Positions 32,168 to 37,709 of a stretch of DNA of 37,709 nucleotides are shown here, piece by piece. Made by a program: the position numbers and the translations under genes. Origin of the DNA: an uncultured Planctomycetaceae bacterium (GTDB lineage: Bacteria; Planctomycetota; Planctomycetia; Planctomycetales; Planctomycetaceae); NCBI GenBank assembly GCA_903861195.1, contig CAIOTJ010000325.1:1-37709 (forward strand), written 5' to 3'. A model generated the notes under the pieces. That model was not told the DNA's origin. It did no database searches and saw nothing but the letters and a program-made list of their open reading frames with translations. The first letter of the stretch is position 1; every line of letters starts with the position of its first letter.

Positions 32168-32485
32168 ATGCCGAAGGACGTTGCAGACGACCTCGACCAC
32201 ACCATGGATGAACTCGACCTCGAATACGACGACGGTGCGACGTTTGACCTGGAAGAATTCATCGCCTTGGGCATCAATCCCTCGGCACCCACCACCGCCC
32301 GTCCAGGGTCCGAGGAAAAGGTGATGATGCTGTCGGCCCGGTACGCTGCTGGCATGCCCCTGTGGCACGAAGAAGATTGCTACGATCACGGTCCGAACGA
32401 ACTGCAACTGATGGGAAATCATGGCTTGGCCATTCCCTCGGCGCCGCTGATTCCGCTCGACGAGTCCGAAGAAGAAGAACTGTAA
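32168..32485 (+). CDS. Acidic 105-residue hypothetical protein
   Basis: 105 residues from the ATG at 32168 with GGAGAT about 9 nt upstream; an in-frame ATG at 32153 would add five residues (MEICY). The protein is strongly acidic: DDLDHTMDELDLEYDDGATFDLEEF at the N-terminus and DESEEEEL at the C-terminus, with a His/Trp-containing middle (PLWHEEDCYDHGPNELQLMGNHG). It is soluble and without export signal. No family was recognised; composition would suit a protein that mimics nucleic acid charge, binds divalent metal, or is a small regulator. The well-formed terminator after it and the long structured region before it show it is a discrete transcription unit, next to the FHA activator. Function not assigned. 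Confidence 0.8.
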   Translation: MPKDVADDLDHTMDELDLEYDDGATFDLEEFIALGINPSAPTTARPGSEEKVMMLSARYAAGMPLWHEEDCYDHGPNELQLMGNHGLAIPSAPLIPLDESEEEEL

Positions 32486-32536
32486 AGCCGCGCCGTTGGG
32501 GCCCGTCTGGGCTCGACCACAGCCTCGATTTTCAGA

Positions 32537-32570
32537 CCGCAGCCCGTTTCGATGGGCTGCGGTTTTTTTT
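32537..32570 (+). terminator. Intrinsic terminator after the acidic protein
   Basis: A perfect 9-bp GC-rich stem (CCGCAGCCC at 32537-32545 with GGGCTGCGG at 32554-32562), an 8-nt loop and eight T residues (32563-32570) form a textbook rho-independent terminator 52 nt after the stop codon. It is the clearest terminator in the window. Confidence 0.92.
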
Positions 32571-32755
32571 CCCCTTCACAGGCGGTTTCAGCTCCGGCGT
32601 GCTTGGCTGACGACCAACGGGGTGGAACGCTGCCCGCACGCCCACCTGGCAGCCACGACCGATTCGGCCAGCGTCTGGTGGGGGGGATCGCTTTTCAAAC
32701 AGCTCGGATCCCGACAGACTCGGCCATTCGGCCAGTCCTGCCACGCAGGAACGGC

Positions 32756-34018
32756 CTATTTCGCACCACTGCGCTGCAGGCGCAACAGATTTGACTCGGT
32801 CCGCAGGTAAATCGCCCCCCCCGCCACGGCATAGGAGGCGAAGGTTCGCTCACCCACCTGGCTGCGGGCCACCTCGTGGAATTCCCGCCCCGGTTCAATC
32901 ACCAGAGTCTCTCCCTCCTCGCTCTGCACGTAAATCCGTCCGTTCGCCCAGGTCGGCGACGACGAATACGCCCCCCCAATCCGCTGCTGCCAGACCGTCT
33001 CGCCGCTCCCCGCCTCCACGCAGCTCATCACCCCGTCGTCACTCACCAGATACAGCAGGTCGTTGATCAACAACGGCGACGGATTGAGAGGCACCCGCTT
33101 GGTCAGTTTCCAGGCGAGATGGCTGTCGGTCACGTCACCCCGGGCTCCCGCCAGCCGAATCGCCAGCAGGGTCGGCGAATCATACCCCGTGCAGACAAAC
33201 ACCATCCCCTGCCCCGTCACAGGACGCGGGACCACCGAGTAACCCCCCTTGTAACGCACCTTCCAAATTTCTTCGCCAGTCTGCGGAACCAGCCCCACCA
33301 CGGCGTCCGCCCCGGAACTGATCACCTGCGTCCGTCCCTCCACCTCGACCAGCAGCGGAGTACAGAACGCGAATCCCTTCACCGGTTCCAGGCCCCGGTT
33401 GTACCGCCATTTTTCTGTCCCATCGCGGCGATCCAGGGCCACCACGAACTGGGCATCGGCCCCATCGCAATTGATGATCAGCAGGTCTTCAAACAACACG
33501 GGAGATCCGCCATTGCCATGCACGGGCTGATACTTCAGGGCGGTTGTCTTCCAGACCACGGTGCCATCTCTCTCCAGACAGGCGGTCCCCCAGGTGCCGA
33601 AATGCACATAGAGCCGCTGGCCGTCGGAGATTGGTGTCGCGCTCGCGTGGGAATTCTTGGGATGGACCCGCTGACCAGCCGGCTGCTGGAACAACTCCTG
33701 GCTCCATTCCACCCGGCCACTGGCCTCATCGAGACACATCACCCGCAGTGACTGGGCCGGCGGATCCTCTTCGCCCTCAGGGACGGCGGTGGTCAGATAC
33801 ACCTGCCCCCCCACCACCACGGGCGAAGACCACCCCTTGCCCGGAATGGTCTGCTTCCAGGCCAGGTTCTCGGTCTCACTCCAGCGCTCGGGGAGTCCGG
33901 TGGCCAGAGCATGCCCCTGTCCCCCCGGGCCGCGAAACTCGAGCCAATCGTCTCCCCGCACCGTCGGCGACAGCATTCCCAGGATCAACACCAACCACCA
34001 CGGGCAGAGGCGACTCAT
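32756..34018 (-). CDS. PQQ-binding-like beta-propeller repeat protein (second of two)
   Basis: 420 residues from the ATG at 34018, chosen because AGGAG lies about 10 nt upstream; the in-frame ATG at 34072 is less likely. The Sec signal peptide (LCPWWLVLILGMLSPTVRG) is followed by DDWLEFRGPGGQGHA, the standard opening 'W..frGP...G' of this planctomycete family. Propeller repeats are clear: VMCLDEASGRVEWSQEL, VVALDRRDGTEKWRYNRG, VVGLVPQTGEEIWKVRYKGG and MSCVEAGSGETVWQQRIGG. Probably periplasmic; whether it binds PQQ is open because dehydrogenase ligands are not seen. It shares order of motifs with the gene at 28083-29342 but the two are clearly diverged. greA lies 102 bp upstream on the same strand; a GC palindrome (34083-34094) sits between. 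Confidence 0.92.
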   Translation of the reverse strand: MSRLCPWWLVLILGMLSPTVRGDDWLEFRGPGGQGHALATGLPERWSETENLAWKQTIPGKGWSSPVVVGGQVYLTTAVPEGEEDPPAQSLRVMCLDEASGRVEWSQELFQQPAGQRVHPKNSHASATPISDGQRLYVHFGTWGTACLERDGTVVWKTTALKYQPVHGNGGSPVLFEDLLIINCDGADAQFVVALDRRDGTEKWRYNRGLEPVKGFAFCTPLLVEVEGRTQVISSGADAVVGLVPQTGEEIWKVRYKGGYSVVPRPVTGQGMVFVCTGYDSPTLLAIRLAGARGDVTDSHLAWKLTKRVPLNPSPLLINDLLYLVSDDGVMSCVEAGSGETVWQQRIGGAYSSSPTWANGRIYVQSEEGETLVIEPGREFHEVARSQVGERTFASYAVAGGAIYLRTESNLLRLQRSGAK

Positions 34019-34120
34019 CGGCTCACTTCTCCTGGTTGACGATGCAGCCCACGGAGGGACCGCACCAAACAAATCCGTGAAACTCCCCGGGGAGGATCGC
34101 GTCTCCCGCCACGACGCAAC

Positions 34121-34606
34121 TCAGGCGTTGGGTTCCTGGACCGCGACGATTTCCATCTTTTGCAGCCCCTTGGGCAACGGCACATCCACCTGGTCGCCCG
34201 GCTTCTTGCCCAGCATCGCCTTCGCCAGCGGACTGCTCGTGAGAATCTTCATCACTTCGCCGCTGTAGTCTTCCTCGCCCGCACCGACAAACTGGTATTT
34301 GTCTTCCATCCCATTCGAGAGGTTGCGCACGGTCACCACCGAGCCAAAAACCGCCACCCCCTTGGGGAGATCCTTGGGATCCACAATATAAGAAGCGGTC
34401 AACTTCGCCTTCAGCCGGTTGATCCGCGCCTGCAACAGCCCCTGGGCCTCACGCTGGCCATGATACTCGGCATTCTCGCTGAGATCCCCCTCAGCTCGGG
34501 CATCGGCGATCTTTTCGGCGATCTTCGGCATCTCGACATCTTCGAGGTGACGGATTTCCTCGCGCAGCTTGTCGAAGCCCTCGCGTGTCGTCGGGATGCG
34601 GTCCAT
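34121..34606 (-). CDS. greA: Transcription elongation factor GreA
   Basis: 161 residues from the ATG at 34606 (MDRIPTTREGFDKL), with GGAGGA about 8 nt upstream; the ATG at 34630 would add eight residues ahead of the conserved start. The N-terminal coiled coil is typical (LREEIRHLEDVEMPKIAEKIADARAEGDLSENAEYHGQREAQ), with the acidic tip residues in EGDLSENAEY that reach the RNA polymerase active site. The C-terminal FKBP-like domain follows (GSVVTVRNLSNG, then SPLAKAMLGKKPGDQVDVPLP). GreA rescues backtracked polymerase by stimulating transcript cleavage. Length is normal. The gene is upstream of the PQQ-like gene and 307 bp downstream of the PHP gene, and is probably transcribed from its own promoter. 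Confidence 0.96.
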   Translation of the reverse strand: MDRIPTTREGFDKLREEIRHLEDVEMPKIAEKIADARAEGDLSENAEYHGQREAQGLLQARINRLKAKLTASYIVDPKDLPKGVAVFGSVVTVRNLSNGMEDKYQFVGAGEEDYSGEVMKILTSSPLAKAMLGKKPGDQVDVPLPKGLQKMEIVAVQEPNA

Positions 34607-34913
34607 GGCCTGATTCCTCCCCAAAGACACACCGCGCCGGCCCGCGAGTCTGTGCGTCTTGTCAGATCCTCAAAACAGAACGACTGGCGGAGTCACTCAC
34701 TCGAAGCCTGAGAGACCTTCCGGCCCTCCGGGCTTTTTTCGCGAGTTCTGCCGCCAGCCACAATCGGCGTATTATGTCGGGTGACGCCACCCAGTGAAAG
34801 CGTCTGCACGGTGCCCCGGTCAACCCATCACATCCCGAGACCGGCTTCCGAGCCCGACGGCGGCCTGGAATTCGCCAGTCTGGCCCCCGGGCAACTCCCC
34901 CAGGCCCCCCAGA
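34607..34913. other. Intergenic region upstream of greA with plus-strand hairpin and T run
   Basis: 307 bp with no gene seen. Its main feature is on the plus strand: an 8-bp stem with two G-T pairs (34703-34710 with 34729-34736) ending in TTTTTT (34734-34739), which looks like an intrinsic terminator although no plus-strand gene lies before it. The minus-strand greA promoter should be here, but no clear -35/-10 pair was found. Confidence 0.35.
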
Positions 34914-37082
34914 CTAACGAGGCGATTCCCCTTCCGGATTCGTCCGCCCCTCCAGGTACCGCTCAAATCCAAGTCGCAACGTCGCGCCGCGGGATTGCCA
35001 GCTCCGCCGCGCCACGGCCGATTCCAGATCGACGCCAGCTTCCGCACACCAAGACGCCGCCTGGGCCGCAACCGCCGCATCGACTCCCGCCAATTCCAAT
35101 TGCTCAAGCAGCTTCGACAGGTCTCCTCCGGACAGTCCCCAGGCCCGAGCTACGATCTCGCGCGCCGCAGTTCCGCGGCCATCCCCATCCACATCCAGCC
35201 AGATCGCCCCACTGATCCCCAGCGTGTGCGGCTCGAACCGGGGATCGGTCGGCTGGTAGGGGCGGGCCGTCTTCCAGTGCGCCCCGGTCACCCCTGGCCC
35301 CAGGGCCACCAGAACGAGGTGCACATCGTGGCGGGGGATGGGAATTTGCCAGAGATCACTCCAGAGCACCCCTGGCTCGAGAGAGTTGGCCGCCCGGTTC
35401 GCCGTCAACTTCTGTTCGCGGAGCAATTCCCCATTCGCGTACAGGCGCACGGTATGGACGGCACTCCAGGCCGGTCCCAGCACGCGCAGGCGGCATGCGA
35501 TTTCCGCGCCCACGGCAGGGACCACCTCTCCGGGCCCGAACCGATCGTCCACCTGCAAATCGGCCAGCAGTCCATACGAGACCAGTACCCGCCCCTGCGC
35601 GAGGCTGGTTGCCGCCTCGACCACCGGGACATTGTCAGCCTGGTCGTCAGCCACCCGAATGTAGGTGCGCCCCTGTCCGACGATGGAGCGTGACACATCG
35701 TGCGAATCGCTCGCCCCCACCGGCGTGATGGCCCGGCCTGCGTTGAGTTGCGTCATCCAGTCGTGCACCAACCGCAGGGGATCGGTCTGGATCGCACCGG
35801 AATTCACCACCTCCATGGCATTGGCCCGCAACACCCGGCCATCCCGCAGTTGCCCTGTTCCCGCGTGATAAAAACGCGTCCCGAACGGACGAACTCCGGC
35901 ATGGAGATCGCGGGCATGATTCAGGATCACCACCCGCACCTGGGGAGTCGCCTGGATCGAACGAAACAGTTCCCGCCAATCCGTGGTACGATGGTCGGGA
36001 ACCGTCCCTTCGGGCAGCACGGGCCAGATGTTGAAATGCCCATGAGGCGTGGTGACTTCATTCCCCGCGACGGGGGTGAACCACCGCCGGACTCCCGCCT
36101 GCCGTGCAAACGGCTCGTAGTCGACATGCCGGTTGTGATCGGTGGCGATCGGCAATTCGATCCCTTCCCCGGCAATCGTCAGCATCCGCTCTTCGACCGT
36201 GGCATCGCCGTGCCCCGAATGCGTCAGCGTATGCACATGCGGATCGCAGGCCACCCAGCCGGGGGTCGACACTTGCCGCCGGATCGTCATTGTCACCGGC
36301 AGGACTTCACCCTGCGACACCGTCACCACGCGGGTATCGAGCGAATATTCGAACCCCCGACCGGCCGACAACGTCCATTCCCCGGGGGGGAGATTCACCT
36401 CGAACTCACCGTCGCCGCAGTAGACCACCCCTGTCCGCACCGCCAGCCGTTCGTCGCGGCCGGCCAGAACCGGCTGCAACACACCCGCCGCGTCGGTGAT
36501 CGTCAGCCGGCCGGGCAGGGGTGCGCCCGTGTGCTCGTCCTCAATCCGCACCCGCAGGCTCGCCTGACGCAGAAACTCCTCGGCGTCCAACTCCAGCAAC
36601 TCTGCGGCACCAACCCTAATGTCATCGACCGCGGTCGAACCCGTCCCTTGGGCAATCGTCAGTTCATTCTCTTCGGGACGCAGCGTTCCAGGAGGAATCG
36701 ACAACAGCCGGATCTGATCATTCTCGTCGGCCACCAGCGATCCCAGTTCACGATCATTGAGCCGCACGCTCCACGATTGCCGAACATCAACCTGTCGCAG
36801 ACGCAGTGTGCGCCAAGTGGTCCCCTCAGGAACCTCAAACCGCACAGAGAACTGATTCGACTCAGGCTGTTCCGGAAAATCGGCCCACTCCCGTTCCCCT
36901 TCACGCCGTACGTGGCGGAGCTGGGCGTCGAGCAGCAGATTCGGCGGGGCGGCTGGTTGCGCCTCGGCTCCCAGGAGGGATGCGGTGGCGAGCAGGCAAC
37001 CGACACCTGCCAGCCACCCGCCATAGAGTCCCCCTCTCAGCCAGCACAACGAAACACTTTGCGGCGCGTGTCTCAACACCAT
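34914..37082 (-). CDS. CehA/McbA-type PHP-domain metallohydrolase, secreted
   Basis: 722 residues from the ATG at 37082; the frame is open upstream to 37409 but there it overlaps the ceramidase-like gene and reads Arg/Gly-rich. A hydrophobic signal (about 21-38, GGWLAGVGCLLATASLLGAEA) directs export. An N-terminal beta-sandwich region (about 45-270) includes a carboxypeptidase-regulatory-like segment (LRVRIEDEHTGAPLPGRLTITDAAG). The PHP catalytic domain follows: D280-P-H282-V-H284 (CDPHVHTLTHSGHGD), PIATDHNRHVDY, GNEVTTPHGHFN, LNHARD and GASDSHD, all metal-ligand motifs. Such enzymes hydrolyse phosphoesters or related bonds with two or three metals. The substrate is unknown. The upstream ceramidase-like gene ends 26 bp before, so they likely form an operon. 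Confidence 0.9.
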   Translation of the reverse strand: MVLRHAPQSVSLCWLRGGLYGGWLAGVGCLLATASLLGAEAQPAAPPNLLLDAQLRHVRREGEREWADFPEQPESNQFSVRFEVPEGTTWRTLRLRQVDVRQSWSVRLNDRELGSLVADENDQIRLLSIPPGTLRPEENELTIAQGTGSTAVDDIRVGAAELLELDAEEFLRQASLRVRIEDEHTGAPLPGRLTITDAAGVLQPVLAGRDERLAVRTGVVYCGDGEFEVNLPPGEWTLSAGRGFEYSLDTRVVTVSQGEVLPVTMTIRRQVSTPGWVACDPHVHTLTHSGHGDATVEERMLTIAGEGIELPIATDHNRHVDYEPFARQAGVRRWFTPVAGNEVTTPHGHFNIWPVLPEGTVPDHRTTDWRELFRSIQATPQVRVVILNHARDLHAGVRPFGTRFYHAGTGQLRDGRVLRANAMEVVNSGAIQTDPLRLVHDWMTQLNAGRAITPVGASDSHDVSRSIVGQGRTYIRVADDQADNVPVVEAATSLAQGRVLVSYGLLADLQVDDRFGPGEVVPAVGAEIACRLRVLGPAWSAVHTVRLYANGELLREQKLTANRAANSLEPGVLWSDLWQIPIPRHDVHLVLVALGPGVTGAHWKTARPYQPTDPRFEPHTLGISGAIWLDVDGDGRGTAAREIVARAWGLSGGDLSKLLEQLELAGVDAAVAAQAASWCAEAGVDLESAVARRSWQSRGATLRLGFERYLEGRTNPEGESPR

Positions 37083-37108
37083 GGCAATTCTCGCGATCAA
37101 CAGACGGA

Positions 37109-37709
37109 TCACGGTCGGGCGAGCGGTGCTCCACCCACATCGCGCACCAGCCGGTCCACACCGGCCGAAATCCGGTCTTCGATGTCGCCGGCCCAGCGGA
37201 GGGCGGGGCGACCGTATTCGAACAGGTTGAAGCCCCCCTCGTAGCCCCCCTCTTCCCAGACCCGCCGGGAGGGAATGTACGAGATCATGTCGTCGGCATA
37301 TCCGCAGACCCAGGTGACGGGGCCAAACTGCTGCTTGAACTTGAGCGCGTAGTCCACCACGGTTTCGGCCCCCATTCCGATCATCAGCAGCTCGTTCCCC
37401 AGGCGCCACGCGTGCAGCGGGTAGGGGTAAGCCGATTCGAACTGTTCGCCGGCGTCAAGCTTCTTCAACAGCCGCGCCGCCCAACGTCCCTTGATCCCGT
37501 TGTTGTCCCGCACTTCCTTTTCCAGCTCGGCCCGGGTCACCACCTGCAGATACGGAAGATCGATCAGCGAGAACGAAGTTCGCAGTCCCGCCGAGACGGG
37601 TGCCTGGGGGCTGTCGAGCGCCTGAAACACCCCTGCCGCCAGTTGCTGACCATATTTTTCGCACAGTTCGACCTTCCGGCGAGGCAAGGGATTCTGATCG
37701 CCGCCGCAG
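37109..37709 (-). CDS. Neutral/alkaline ceramidase-like protein, C-terminal part, partial
   Basis: About 199 C-terminal residues; the frame runs off the right edge with no start inside the window. The first visible residues, CGGDQNPLPRR, match the conserved 'G.GGDQNP.PR' segment of neutral/alkaline ceramidase-like proteins, and the rest fits the family: LPYLQVVTRAEL, AYPYPLHAWRLGNELLMIGMGAETVVDYALKFKQQFGP, VCGYADDMISYIPSRRVWEEGGYEGG. These enzymes cleave amide bonds in ceramides using zinc; planctomycete members are usually exported and their substrates are not defined. The gene reads into the PHP hydrolase gene (26 bp gap), suggesting a shared transcript and perhaps linked hydrolysis of lipid or glycolipid. 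Confidence 0.88.
   Translation of the reverse strand, partial: CGGDQNPLPRRKVELCEKYGQQLAAGVFQALDSPQAPVSAGLRTSFSLIDLPYLQVVTRAELEKEVRDNNGIKGRWAARLLKKLDAGEQFESAYPYPLHAWRLGNELLMIGMGAETVVDYALKFKQQFGPVTWVCGYADDMISYIPSRRVWEEGGYEGGFNLFEYGRPALRWAGDIEDRISAGVDRLVRDVGGAPLARP

Noticed and set aside
1-37709. Mobile elements, prophage, CRISPR, rRNA or toxin-antitoxin modules
   Set aside because: No transposase, integrase, Cas, terminal inverted repeats, regular spacer array or rRNA-like stretch was seen on either strand.

Overview
The window looks like a piece of a GC-rich chromosome from a Planctomycetota bacterium, probably a Planctomycetaceae-type lineage. The evidence is the set of families: DUF1549/DUF1553 cytochrome-type proteins paired with DUF1501 proteins, a TIGR02603-like haem-binding domain fused to DUF6797, a membrane Ser/Thr kinase with a long extracytoplasmic tail, PQQ-like beta-propellers, a CehA/McbA-type PHP hydrolase and a ceramidase-like protein. 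I see no phage, insertion sequence, CRISPR array, rRNA or convincing tRNA. Genes lie on both strands in short runs.

Layout. 1-2634 (+): the tail of a DUF1553 protein, a DUF1501 protein and a WD40 protein; the last two are coupled by an ATGA overlap. 2755-4303 (-): a small unknown protein and a phytanoyl-CoA dioxygenase-like oxygenase. 4509-7144 (-): a receptor-like Ser/Thr kinase coupled by ATGA to a 157-aa unknown protein. 7440-11821 (+): a small membrane protein and a 1340-aa secreted multidomain cytochrome c. 12040-13869 (-): a RoxA-like di-haem lipoprotein. 14180-14989 (+): an SDR oxidoreductase. 15233-19172 (+): a second DUF1549/DUF1553 plus DUF1501 pair, whose first gene carries a recent in-frame 84-bp tandem duplication. 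19278-21668 (-): a divergent type IIA topoisomerase A subunit. 21979-23324 (+): two secreted proteins, one Tyr/His-rich and one with repeated CxxC motifs. 23488-24918 (-): cardiolipin synthase. 25122-25943 (+): a sugar-phosphate isomerase-like TIM barrel. 26291-26362 (+): a 23-aa Lys/Ala-only peptide with a long leader and its own terminator. 26561-26668 (-): a possible 35-aa acidic protein. 26862-28007 (+): an alkaline-phosphatase-superfamily enzyme. 28083-29342 (-): a PQQ-like propeller. 29690-31687 (+): an FHA-GAF-sigma54 activator with a TTG start. 32168-32485 (+): an acidic 105-aa protein followed by a textbook terminator. 32756-37709 (-): a second PQQ-like propeller, greA, a PHP hydrolase and the C-terminal part of a ceramidase-like protein.

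Many products carry export signals (Tat, Sec or lipobox) and many belong to families tied to periplasmic redox or polymer breakdown. The cytoplasmic genes are mostly regulation (kinase, FHA activator, GreA), DNA topology and lipid synthesis. Operon and promoter statements are inferred from spacing and motifs seen by eye. Nothing was searched against a database.
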